Source of the DNA: an archaeon | Lineage (GTDB): Archaea > Asgardarchaeota > Hermodarchaeia > Hermodarchaeales > Hermodarchaeaceae | NCBI GenBank assembly: GCA_016550425.1 | Contig: JABXGS010000174.1 | Span: forward strand, 1-40,716 | Length of the DNA: 40,716 nucleotides | Direction: 5' to 3' | Part shown: piece by piece, positions 16,673 through 24,315 of the stretch | Layout: each line of letters opens with the position of its first letter | Position numbering within the stretch: the first letter of the stretch is position 1 | Notes under the pieces: model-generated | The model's database searches: none | Seen by the model: only the letters and a program-made list of their open reading frames with translations | Told to the model about the DNA's origin: nothing | Program-made: the position numbers and the translations under genes

Positions 16673-17557
16673 CTAGCGCTTTAGTTCCTGTAGAATATGA
16701 GAAACAATTGCCTCGGCGGCATCCACACCCGTTGCCTTTTGAAGCCCACTCCAATTCGGGGCGGCATTTACCTCGCTCACCACCAATTGACCATTTGACT
16801 CCAAGATATCAATCCCTGCAAAGTCCATCTTTAATGCATGAGCCGCAGTCAGGGCAAGCTCCTCTAATTCATTAGAAACGGGACATTTTTTCGGTTTACC
16901 ACCGCGAGAGACATTGGTCTTCCAATCACCAGGTTTTGCATATCGATACATAGCCCCAATAACATTCGCTCCAACTACAAACACCCGGATATCCCGACCC
17001 GGGGTTTTGATGAATTCCTGAATCAACATCGTCTGATTCGCGGTTTGCATAATTTTAAAAATTCGAAAAGCCAAATCCGGATCCTGTAACCGGAATATTC
17101 CTTGACCTTGTGAGCCACGGAGAGGTTTTGAAACGATATCTCTATACCGCTTTGTAGAGGCAACTGCGACAGTAAGCCTTTCAGTCACTGTGGTGCTTGG
17201 AATTGGGATTCCATTATGTGCTAACCAAACCAAAGTGGCGAATTTATCTTTGGCTCGCCGATGACTATACGCTCGATTGAAAATTCGAGTCCCTGTGAAT
17301 TCGAGAGCTTCAAGCAGGGATATCCGACTTGTAATTTGATCTGTGGAGCCCCCGCCGATACTCCGAAGTATAATCCCATTTGCATCAAGTGACCGACGGC
17401 GTGGCAGGAGAAATTGCATTTCCTTTGAGTTCATATGCACTGAAAGGTCTTTGAGACAAAAGATAAAGTTCTCACAGGACTTGGCGTCTAAAGCACGTAT
17501 CAATCGACGAACCGGCCAATTTGGGCGGTCTCGACTTATGGCGATTCCAATTCGCAA
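16673..17557 (-). CDS. RimK-type ATP-grasp alpha-L-glutamate ligase, MptN/CofF/LysX-like
   Basis: 294 residues with the RimK-family layout. An N-terminal preATP-grasp domain (LRSIGGGSTDQITSRISLLE, rich in Gly and Ser/Thr) resembles archaeal MptN-type ligases. It is followed by KDKFATLVWLAHNGIPIPST, the ATP-grasp region SKPLRGSQGQGIFRL, LIQEFIKTPGRDIRVFVVG, and the metal-binding end FAGIDILESNGQLVVSEVNA. Such enzymes add glutamate to a cofactor, peptide or carrier protein; candidates include tetrahydromethanopterin, F420, LysW and ribosomal S6. The substrate here is not decided by sequence. The TTG start at 17557 has GGAGTG eight bases upstream. It lies 83 bases downstream of the inositol-phosphate synthase gene on the same strand, so co-transcription is plausible. 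Confidence 0.82.
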   Translation of the reverse strand: MRIGIAISRDRPNWPVRRLIRALDAKSCENFIFCLKDLSVHMNSKEMQFLLPRRRSLDANGIILRSIGGGSTDQITSRISLLEALEFTGTRIFNRAYSHRRAKDKFATLVWLAHNGIPIPSTTVTERLTVAVASTKRYRDIVSKPLRGSQGQGIFRLQDPDLAFRIFKIMQTANQTMLIQEFIKTPGRDIRVFVVGANVIGAMYRYAKPGDWKTNVSRGGKPKKCPVSNELEELALTAAHALKMDFAGIDILESNGQLVVSEVNAAPNWSGLQKATGVDAAEAIVSHILQELKR

Positions 17558-17640
17558 CTGTTACACACTCCAACAATTCATGAAATAGTAGCTTATGCGT
17601 TGCAAGCCATTGCATATAAAAGAGCACTAGAAGGGCAAAT

Positions 17641-18708
17641 TTAGACCGGTCGTGTGCTGCGAATGAAATGTTCAAAAATGGTTTCACTGACCGAGAGAGG
17701 ATAGGGGCGAGGAGGAGCTTTAAAGCCATATGAGCACACTGCATCAATAGGACCCGTAAATCCGCGATCGAGCCCAATCTGGACGCCACGGATTACATCC
17801 AAGAGAATGGAAGTACTATTCGGTGCGTCTTGACTAACTAGGCGGAGATCAATTTTGAAGTCTGCGTCTCCAATATATTTTCCTCGTAAATAGAAGTAAC
17901 TTTCCCGGCGGTTACCTAAGAAATATACATAATCTGTTGATCCTGCGGTGACTGGGACGGCATAGGGAACCTCCGTGGACACGATATTTGTTTTCAAGGA
18001 TCGCTTTTGATCACGGGCGCGGTGAAGCGATTCTAAGGATTCAGTGCCACCGCCCACATCTAGCTGATAGCTCTCTTGGATTCGTACTCCGCGTTTAACT
18101 AAAAAATCTAGTAGAGCTCGATGCAATGCTGTCGCGCCTAACTGGCTCATTAGGTCATCCCCAACAACCGGCATTTTCGCTTTCAGGAATCGATTGGCCC
18201 ATTCACGGTCGCTAGCTAATAACACAGGGGAGGTATTGATGTAGGCACACCCAGCGTTTAAAGCGGCGGTAGCGTAATGATAGGTGGCCTTGCTCGCCCC
18301 ACTGGGTAAAAGGCCTAAAAGGATATCCACTTTGCTTTCCTTCAGAGCCGTCGTAATATCAACAGGTTTCGCTTCACTCTCTTTCACAAGTTCACGAAGC
18401 TCAGACGTAATGCCATCAAGGGTTGGTCCGCGTTGAACAGGAATCTTCATGGCAGGGACCTTGGCGAATGTTGGAGCATTGTTTGGAGAGGCGAATATGG
18501 CTTTACTTAGATCTTTTCCGACTTTGCGTTGGTCCACATCAAAAGCAGATACGATTTCAATATCACTCACAGTATAATTGCCCAACATGGGATGGGCTAG
18601 CCCTGCACTTTCTTCAGCCGTATCGGGATGCCCATAATGCTGGAGGGCTTGTACAAGGCTACTAGCACAATTTCCAACGCCTGCAATGGCTATTTTGATT
18701 TTGCTCAT
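17641..18708 (-). CDS. ino1: Inositol-3-phosphate synthase (myo-inositol-1-phosphate synthase), actinobacterial/archaeal type
   Basis: 355 residues from the ATG at 18708. A longer in-frame extension to 18819 would run into the divergent promoter region and adds nothing family-like. The NAD-binding start (KIAIAGVGNCASSLVQAL) and the later motifs (QLDVGGGTESLESL, QDAPNSTSILLDVIRG, YGFKAPPRPY) match mycobacterial/archaeal Ino1, which converts glucose-6-phosphate to inositol-3-phosphate. In archaea the product feeds archaetidylinositol lipids or compatible solutes. Oddity: the active-site segment usually written GDDIKSQxGAT is GDDLMSQLGAT here, with Met187 where a conserved lysine is expected. 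A minus-strand TATA-like box at 18744-18751 fits a short leader. Confidence 0.88.
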   Translation of the reverse strand: MSKIKIAIAGVGNCASSLVQALQHYGHPDTAEESAGLAHPMLGNYTVSDIEIVSAFDVDQRKVGKDLSKAIFASPNNAPTFAKVPAMKIPVQRGPTLDGITSELRELVKESEAKPVDITTALKESKVDILLGLLPSGASKATYHYATAALNAGCAYINTSPVLLASDREWANRFLKAKMPVVGDDLMSQLGATALHRALLDFLVKRGVRIQESYQLDVGGGTESLESLHRARDQKRSLKTNIVSTEVPYAVPVTAGSTDYVYFLGNRRESYFYLRGKYIGDADFKIDLRLVSQDAPNSTSILLDVIRGVQIGLDRGFTGPIDAVCSYGFKAPPRPYPLSVSETIFEHFIRSTRPV

Positions 18709-18743
18709 AGTAGATGACCCCACAATTATTTTACAGCCATGAA

Positions 18744-18751
18744 GTATAAAG
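18744..18751 (-). promoter_or_regulatory. TATA-like box of the inositol-phosphate synthase gene
   Basis: CTTTATAC on the minus strand, about 40 bases before the ATG at 18708, gives a predicted leader of roughly 13 bases. The divergent Nudix gene starts at 18837, so promoters for both share this 128-base gap. Confidence 0.4.
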
Positions 18752-18836
18752 GTGTTAATGGGCGTTCTGCTCCTAAATGAATTTAAGCGTTTCTCTTCAC
18801 AAAGACTTGCATCTGTCATATTATGAGTGTGATATA

Positions 18837-19268
18837 ATGACGAAACAAATCGTACCTTGTGTGGGTGCTGTGATTTTTAATGATGACCAGCGAGTTCTAC
18901 TTGTAAAGCACGTTCCGGAAAAAGGTGGATTCTGGCGAGAAAGATACATTTGTCCCGGAGGTCGTCTTGAATTCGGTGAGTCCCTCGAAGTGGGTGTGCG
19001 ACGTGAAATATCTGAAGAAACGGGATTGGAGATTGAAATTCTGCGTTGGGTTCGACCCATGGAACGCATGATACGAGAAGCAGACGGAACAATCAAAGAG
19101 CACATTCTATATTTAGACGTTATTGCGAAAGTTCAAGATGGTCAGTTCAAACCAGCGTCTGATGTAGGGGAAGGAGATTGGTTTACAAAAGAAGAAGTAG
19201 TAGCAATTGTGAATGAGATACATGAAGATACCCAACTGCTCCTAAAGGAAGCGGGGATACTGGATTAG
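18837..19268 (+). CDS. Nudix hydrolase
   Basis: 143 residues from the ATG at 18837; an in-frame ATG at 18777 lies 20 codons upstream without family similarity. A complete Nudix box G-x5-E-x7-REUxEExGU spans residues 42-64 (GGRLEFGESL, then VRREISEETGL). It resembles the ADP-ribose/NTP pyrophosphohydrolase or MutT-like group, but substrate cannot be read from sequence. Divergent from the inositol-phosphate synthase gene and convergent with the archaeoflavoprotein gene, only 12 bases from its stop. Confidence 0.88.
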   Translation: MTKQIVPCVGAVIFNDDQRVLLVKHVPEKGGFWRERYICPGGRLEFGESLEVGVRREISEETGLEIEILRWVRPMERMIREADGTIKEHILYLDVIAKVQDGQFKPASDVGEGDWFTKEEVVAIVNEIHEDTQLLLKEAGILD

Positions 19269-19280
19269 ACGTCTACTCTT

Positions 19281-19829
19281 TCATTTTAGATAGTGGCTAA
19301 GGTGTTCTTTGATCTCAGATGGATGCCCCAGCACGGTCATTCCTTTCATCGCACGAAGTTTTTCTACATTCTCTAGATCCACTTCCCGTGTGATAAGCTC
19401 TAATTTTGCCCCACTTGGTAACACGGTAGTCACAGTTCCCGGTTTTTGATCGACGGGATAGATGTAAATAGGAACAGAAGTTTTCATGGCTTGCGCTACG
19501 GCGTTAGTCACAAGGGTATCAGCGATGCCATAAGCGATTTTTGCTACTGTATTTGCAGTGGCTGGCATGACGACAAGAAAGCGGTGAGTCCTTTTTTGTA
19601 GGGTACCAGCAATGAATGGAGTATTGGCGTCAAGCTCTGTACGTATTTGGGATGAAATCGCTTCCAATTCTTTCATTAATTTGTACCATTTGATGACTTG
19701 CTTGCCTGCTTTGGACAGAAAGACTAAAACTTCAACATCATGTTCATTCACGATCTCTTTCATCACAGCTACTGATTCAGCTATGTAATCCCCCGCCCCA
19801 GTTATCGCCCAGGCAAATTTCACAGACAT
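19281..19829 (-). CDS. afpA: Archaeoflavoprotein AfpA-like FMN protein
   Basis: 182 residues from the ATG at 19829. The start FAWAITGAGDYIAESVAVM, the segment VEVLVFLSKAGKQVIKWYKL and the central MPATANTVAKIAYGIADTL match the AfpA branch of the UbiX/flavoprotein (PPC-decarboxylase-like) fold. AfpA accepts electrons from ferredoxin in Archaeoglobus; its physiological partner is otherwise unclear. An ATG at 19850 would add seven residues. The TATA-like TCTAAATATT at 19851-19860 places the transcription start near 19830, so the 19829 ATG would be leaderless and is preferred. Single-gene transcript, convergent with the Nudix gene. Confidence 0.78.
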   Translation of the reverse strand: MSVKFAWAITGAGDYIAESVAVMKEIVNEHDVEVLVFLSKAGKQVIKWYKLMKELEAISSQIRTELDANTPFIAGTLQKRTHRFLVVMPATANTVAKIAYGIADTLVTNAVAQAMKTSVPIYIYPVDQKPGTVTTVLPSGAKLELITREVDLENVEKLRAMKGMTVLGHPSEIKEHLSHYLK

Positions 19830-19850
19830 CACAGACCAGCTCGTATCCAT

Positions 19851-19860
19851 AATATTTAGA
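19851..19860 (-). promoter_or_regulatory. TATA-like box for the archaeoflavoprotein gene
   Basis: TCTAAATATT on the minus strand, centred about 26 bases before the ATG at 19829, predicts a leaderless mRNA and decides the start. Confidence 0.45.
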
Positions 19861-20176
19861 TGGTATCAGGTTATTTGGGTTATCTCTTTTTCGAGAACTA
19901 TTGTATAAATCGTTTTCAACAGCATTTCTATTGGCGAATAACTATCAGCTATTCAGGTTCAAACGCATGTGAACCCCGGTAGCATAATTTTTTGGATTAG
20001 GAAATTCGGGGCTTATTGAGGGAATAGCCAACGAAAATCTTTCCAATTATTCTATTGCAATAAGGTTTAGATTTTTTGATTTACCACGCTTCACAAGACT
20101 GATTCACAGTTCAAAAGGAGACGAGGATCCCTGATGTTTCTAATAGTATTGCTTTGATGATAGGAAAAATAGTGGA
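19861..20176. other. Intergenic stretch without a recognised gene
   Basis: About 315 AT-rich bases between the archaeoflavoprotein promoter and the terminator of the small membrane protein. It contains the inverted repeat GGTTCA (19956-19961) / TGAACC (19970-19975), followed shortly by a T6 run on the plus strand. No open frame with family similarity was seen. Confidence 0.45.
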
Positions 20177-20199
20177 CGGTGCCCCAAAAGAGGGCACCG
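20177..20199 (-). terminator. Hairpin terminator after the small membrane protein gene
   Basis: CGGTGCCC (20177-20184) and GGGCACCG (20192-20199) form a perfect eight-base stem with a seven-base loop. On the minus strand it is followed by a TATTTTTCC run. It sits 30 bases past the stop of the 20230-20598 gene. Confidence 0.6.
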
Positions 20200-20229
20200 A
20201 TAAAAATAGCGTATATAATGTGGGGTAGA

Positions 20230-20598
20230 CTACTTGAAGGCATCTCTAACGAAGAAGAGATAAATTACGATTATGAGTGGGATGATGACATTGACCAACT
20301 GTGTAAAGTCAGTAAAAGCAGAATTGTAGAATCCAAAGATACCGGTGACTAAACCAATTATATTGAAAAGCAATGTGATTAGCCAGGCCCAGCCCTTCAT
20401 TGCAAAGAGTCCCCAGAATAGGATGAGCCCAATGATACCCCAGATAACCATGAAAGCACCAAAAGCCATTAGAATAATTCCCAATAGCGGAATTGCCATG
20501 CCATTCATCACAGAGAGAGCACCAAGCGCAAGAAACGCAATAGCGCCGATGAGTTGTAGGATAGCGATTATTGTTACCCCAATAGGACGATCAGCCAA
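20230..20598 (-). CDS. Small four-helix membrane protein
   Basis: About 122 residues with four hydrophobic helices. It opens with RPIGVTIIAILQLIGAIAFL, a start common to a widespread group of small archaeal and bacterial membrane proteins of unknown function, and ends FFVRDAFK. Two starts are possible: GTG at 20607, and TTG at 20598 preceded by AAGGTGA five bases away. I prefer the TTG because the GTG is itself part of that ribosome-binding site. The leader carries two palindromic elements (20632-20672) and a TATA-like box, and a clear hairpin terminator follows, so it is a single-gene unit that may be tightly regulated. Confidence 0.75.
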   Translation of the reverse strand: MADRPIGVTIIAILQLIGAIAFLALGALSVMNGMAIPLLGIILMAFGAFMVIWGIIGLILFWGLFAMKGWAWLITLLFNIIGLVTGIFGFYNSAFTDFTQLVNVIIPLIIVIYLFFVRDAFK

Positions 20599-20631
20599 TT
20601 TTTTCACCTTTCGTAGATTGAAATTTAATTA

Positions 20632-20672
20632 CTTCTTTAAAGAAGCAATTGACTAGGATTCTCTCTTAGTCA
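20632..20672 (-). promoter_or_regulatory. Operator-like palindromes in the leader of the small membrane protein gene
   Basis: CTTCTTTAAAGAAG (20632-20645) is a perfect 14-base palindrome. TGACTA (20650-20655) and TAGTCA (20667-20672) form an inverted repeat just upstream. A minus-strand TATA-like TTTATAA at 20675-20681 predicts transcription starting near 20652, so both elements flank the start site as repressor operators do. Confidence 0.45.
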
Positions 20673-20681
20673 CCTTATAAA

Positions 20682-21043
20682 TTAAGCAGCTTGACATTTT
20701 TTCCCAAGGAATCAAGTTTTGACACTTTTCTATTGGCGGTAGACGAGCTCTTCGAATGACGTAGCTACACTCCGTGAGGAAAGGTGCTATTATAAGATTA
20801 CAGTGCCGAGGAAGAAAGGCGCGGTTGAATTCTTACTTGATGAGTGCAACTGAGCACCACATCACTAGTCTATTACAGCCCTCCTTCAAGTTTGCATCTA
20901 GGGATTGAAAGTTTCCGTACACTACGTCGATTAATAGCTTAATAAGAATCAGATAGATTACGTATGAAGTGCTTTACGATTGCGTGTTGATAATTGAGAA
21001 GGTAGATAAAACGCTAAGCCAATGGTGGTAATGGTGCACCTTA
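20682..21043. other. Intergenic stretch of about 360 bases without a recognised gene
   Basis: Divergent promoter region between the small membrane protein and the iron-sulfur flavoprotein. I checked it for RNA genes: GAGGAAAGG near 20778 loosely recalls a conserved RNase P segment, but the rest does not fit. No coding frame was seen. Confidence 0.4.
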
Positions 21044-21658
21044 ATGAGTAATCTCCCGTATCGAGTTCTTGGGATATCTGGAAGTCCGCGAAAAGCGGCC
21101 ACCGATTATATCGTCCAAGAAGCCCTCAAGTATTTGAAGAACAAATTCGCGGTAGAAACGAAGTATTTCTCAGTGGCTGGGAAGAAACTGAATTTTTGTA
21201 TTCATTGTGATTACTGCATTCGAAAGAAAGAAGGGTGTGTCTTTAAAGATGACATGGTTGAAGTCTATGAACTCATGGAATGGGCACAAGCCTATGTTCT
21301 TGGCAGCCCAGTCTATCAAGGCAATATCAGCGGTCAACTCAAAACCCTCTTAGATCGCACGCGAGCAATGGTTGTACGACAACCCGACATCTTTGAAGGA
21401 AAAATCGGGACAGGAATTGCAGTCGGTGGCGACCGGAGTGGAGGTCAAGAACCAACGCTGCGCACCATTCATGATTTCTATATCATCAATCATATCTTAT
21501 CGACAGGTGGTGGAGCATTTGGCGCAAACCTTGGGGCAACAATCTGGTCCAAAGACAAGCGTGCGAAAGGTGCTGAAGCAGATAAACGGGGATTGAAAAC
21601 GCTTTACAAAACCATGGACCGCCTGTACGTTTTATTAGAAAAACTCATGAAACCGTAA
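21044..21658 (+). CDS. Iron-sulfur flavoprotein (NAD(P)H-dependent FMN reductase/flavodoxin fold)
   Basis: 204 residues. The flavodoxin-like start (VLGISGSPRKAATDYIVQEA) binds FMN phosphate through SGSPR. The compact cluster motif C52-x2-C55-x2-C58-x6-C65 (CIHCDYC ... C) matches the [4Fe-4S] site of iron-sulfur flavoproteins (Isf) known from methanogens and other anaerobes, and LGSPVYQGNISGQLKTLLDR is the usual second flavin segment. These proteins pass electrons from ferredoxin to acceptors such as O2, peroxide or quinones. The ATG at 21044 follows a G-rich leader (GGTGGTAATGGTG). Next to it is a convergent ABC permease. With AfpA nearby, two flavin electron carriers lie within 2 kb. Confidence 0.85.
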   Translation: MSNLPYRVLGISGSPRKAATDYIVQEALKYLKNKFAVETKYFSVAGKKLNFCIHCDYCIRKKEGCVFKDDMVEVYELMEWAQAYVLGSPVYQGNISGQLKTLLDRTRAMVVRQPDIFEGKIGTGIAVGGDRSGGQEPTLRTIHDFYIINHILSTGGGAFGANLGATIWSKDKRAKGAEADKRGLKTLYKTMDRLYVLLEKLMKP

Positions 21659-21698
21659 GTCCGCTAGAGATTAGTTCCAATGTAAAAAGCGAGTGCCC

Positions 21699-23450
21699 CT
21701 AGCCAATTATCAGAAATCGCGCGAGTATTTTTCCGAGCAGATAGTTCACGATAATGCCCAACCATAAGCCGGCAAGCGCGACGAAATGAGCAATTTGTAC
21801 TGGATAGCCCGACAAGAAAATTGTAAACCAGCAAGCAGCAAATATTCCGATTGGAATGAAAGCAATCAATGCGCTCAACACTCCGACAAGCATCATTTGG
21901 GTTATATGTTGACCTAATTCAAAACCAATAAGGCGCCCTCCTCCAACGACCCGTGTAAATAAGACCAGGGTGATATAGGCGGAAACATAAACAGTAGGCA
22001 CCATCGATGCGGCAATGAGAAAGGAAACCGGATTCGTGAATGGCTTAAAGAATGAGATGGCTATCACAAAAACTGGAATGGCAATCGCTGTTAAAGTTAA
22101 CAGTTGTGCTTTTGCTCGAAGAATTCTTTCAGTTGGCAATGGTAAGGTCATCGTGTAAGCCATTCCGCGAGCTTCTACACTGAGAAAGAAGATGGAGAAA
22201 AACCCCAACATGACTGTTGGAATAACGATGAAAATGAGAAGATCGGAGACGTGTACTACCCCAATTTCCCAGATAAACTGGAGGAAAATCGGAAGCATGG
22301 TTATGAAGGGAAGAAAGAACATTATTGCCTGCCCAGGAGTTCTCGTGGCGATTCGCAAGTCCTTCCGCAACAGAGCAACTCCGACACGACTTAATTTAAC
22401 AGTGACAGGATGAACAACATTCGAAGTAGAAACTGTAACAGCACCTGTGCCAATATGTTGCAGGAAATTGCGCGACCAACGAAGCCCAATGAGCGCTAAG
22501 GCCACATAAAATCCGACAACTACGAAATCTAGCCAAAAGGCGGGGGTACCGGGAATTCCGGTAGCTAACACGACGAACGTGCCCATGGAGAAAGGATATG
22601 CAAAATAGAGGAGATACCAAAAGGGGGTTAGTTGGATCGCCAGACCTTCAAGGAGGGGGATGATGATGTTCAGTAGCTGGAAGGCTAAGGAAAATCCCAT
22701 GATAGCTACTACCCAAAGTACGATGAATAATAATCGTACTATTGATCCGAGTCGGGATCCACCGGTTGATTGGATACGAGTATAAAAGTAGAGAGCAAGT
22801 AAGAGCATAGTGGTGATTGCTAGCCCGACGCTGACGAGAAAGCCGACAAGACAAGCGAGGTAGCCAAGAAATGCGGGAATAGCGAGTCCAGACACAAAAT
22901 AAAGGGCAATAGCATAGGCTAGGGGAAATCCAACGACGATAGATATCATCTGGGCATCAAATAAACGCACATACGACAGGAGAGCCAATTTTCCTGTATC
23001 CACTCGAGAGACCGGAAGATAATGACCGATGCTAGCGGCATTGGATGAAATAAACGAAGTAGAAACCATAATTCCCCAAAAAACAAGGAACGCGAAACCC
23101 AATGAGCAGAAGATGGACACCGTGAATGCAATGGTAATCCATCGGAATTCTTCAGGTGTTCCATAGAGGCCACTAAGGGTACCCCACACCACAAAGCCAA
23201 ACACTGCAGCTAGCATAGTAATGAAAATGCTGACAGTCAACTTGCTAAAGCGGGCATTACTTCGAGCTTTATCGATTTGCTTTTCGACCGTCTGAGTCAT
23301 TGCCCCGGAGCTCATGGACATTGCAGATCGGAACTGCACCTCGAACGCAATCTTTCCTGCAATTCTCCAGGCTTCCCGCCAACCAATGTTCTGTTGTGTC
23401 TCCATGAGTGTTGACAAGGTTTCTAACCCACCCAGAACATCACTGATCAT
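21699..23450 (-). CDS. ABC-2-type transporter permease
   Basis: 583 residues with about twelve membrane helices in two blocks (roughly residues 70-330 and 375-580), separated by a soluble stretch containing VALLRKDLRIATRTPGQ, which matches the coupling-helix region of ABC-2 permeases. Its start overlaps the stop of the ATPase gene by 11 bases (ATG at 23450), showing tight co-translation. The pair lacks a periplasmic binding protein, so export is likely; the substrate is not predictable. Confidence 0.85.
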   Translation of the reverse strand: MISDVLGGLETLSTLMETQQNIGWREAWRIAGKIAFEVQFRSAMSMSSGAMTQTVEKQIDKARSNARFSKLTVSIFITMLAAVFGFVVWGTLSGLYGTPEEFRWITIAFTVSIFCSLGFAFLVFWGIMVSTSFISSNAASIGHYLPVSRVDTGKLALLSYVRLFDAQMISIVVGFPLAYAIALYFVSGLAIPAFLGYLACLVGFLVSVGLAITTMLLLALYFYTRIQSTGGSRLGSIVRLLFIVLWVVAIMGFSLAFQLLNIIIPLLEGLAIQLTPFWYLLYFAYPFSMGTFVVLATGIPGTPAFWLDFVVVGFYVALALIGLRWSRNFLQHIGTGAVTVSTSNVVHPVTVKLSRVGVALLRKDLRIATRTPGQAIMFFLPFITMLPIFLQFIWEIGVVHVSDLLIFIVIPTVMLGFFSIFFLSVEARGMAYTMTLPLPTERILRAKAQLLTLTAIAIPVFVIAISFFKPFTNPVSFLIAASMVPTVYVSAYITLVLFTRVVGGGRLIGFELGQHITQMMLVGVLSALIAFIPIGIFAACWFTIFLSGYPVQIAHFVALAGLWLGIIVNYLLGKILARFLIIG

Positions 23451-24252
23451 TATTCTTTGCTAAGGCTTTTCGGAGTGCTTGAACAGTTTCTGCAACTTCA
23501 GCATCCTGCTGAACGGCGCGGAGAAAGATTTCTTCTAACGACCCATGAGCTTTGACCATCTCCCGTAATTCATCAACCGTTCCTTCTGCCACCATTCTAC
23601 CGTCATCAATGATTCCAATCCGGTCACAAAGACTTTCAGCCACCTCGAGAATGTGACTACTAAACAGCACCCCACCCCCATTTTCTAAGTGAATACTTAA
23701 GATGTCCTTAAACACCCGAACCGTGCGAGCATCTAACCCACTGAATGGCTCATCTAGTACTAAGAGAGGGGGATCGTGGAGGATGGCGGCAAGGATACTG
23801 GCTTTTTGCCTGTTTCCATGGCTTAACGCCGCAATAGGCTTATCATAATACTCTCGAAACTCGAAAGCGTCAATCAATGATGTGACCCGTTTCTTCAGCC
23901 ACCCTTGGTCGAGTTGACGAATGGATGCGATGAAATTAAAAAATTCTCGAGGGGTTAGGGATTCATAGAGAATGTGGTCTTCGGGAACCAAGCCAATTCG
24001 GTTTTTCACTTCGATTGGTTGATTCATGGGATCAAAACCAAACACTTCGACTTCTCCAAGAGTTGGTGGAAGCAGGCCACTGACCATTTTCACAGTCGTA
24101 GTTTTTCCAGCACCATTCGGTCCAAGCAGCCCATAGATTTCACCTGGACGGACTTCGAAAGAGAGGTGATCCACTGCAACGACCTTCCCAAACTCCCGAA
24201 CCAATTCCCGGGCAACAATGGGGATGCCATTACCAGTCAAGGTTTCATTCAT
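23440..24252 (-). CDS. ABC transporter ATP-binding protein
   Basis: 270 residues with a complete nucleotide-binding domain: Walker A GPNGAGKT (44-51), Q-loop region near LVPEDHILYESLTP, signature LSHGNRQKASILAAIL (LSHGN instead of LSGGQ), Walker B LLVLDEPFSGLDA and the H-loop LFSSH. The C-terminal extension (GTVDELREMVKAHGSLEEIF) is typical of the CcmA/NatA-type exporter ATPases. It is translated just ahead of, and overlapping, the 583-residue permease. ATG start at 24252. Confidence 0.92.
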   Translation of the reverse strand: MNETLTGNGIPIVARELVREFGKVVAVDHLSFEVRPGEIYGLLGPNGAGKTTTVKMVSGLLPPTLGEVEVFGFDPMNQPIEVKNRIGLVPEDHILYESLTPREFFNFIASIRQLDQGWLKKRVTSLIDAFEFREYYDKPIAALSHGNRQKASILAAILHDPPLLVLDEPFSGLDARTVRVFKDILSIHLENGGGVLFSSHILEVAESLCDRIGIIDDGRMVAEGTVDELREMVKAHGSLEEIFLRAVQQDAEVAETVQALRKALAKNNDQ

Positions 24253-24315
24253 CGTCTTTCTCCTGCTAACTCCAAATTAATTCAAAGCTAAAAGATTTCT
24301 GAACATTGTAAATTC

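Noticed and set aside
16636..16875. Plus-strand frame of 79 codons at the edge of the long non-coding stretch
   Set aside because: Most of it is the antisense of the ATP-grasp gene, and its translation has low-complexity H/P/S content with no family look.
19956..19975. GGTTCAAAC as a tRNA T-loop
   Set aside because: The bases pair as a GGTTCA/TGAACC hairpin with an eight-base loop instead, and no other tRNA arms are present.
20770..20830. GAGGAAAGG near 20778 as a possible RNase P RNA core
   Set aside because: The remaining conserved segments and the P4 partner are not found, and the gap is too short for a full archaeal RNase P RNA.
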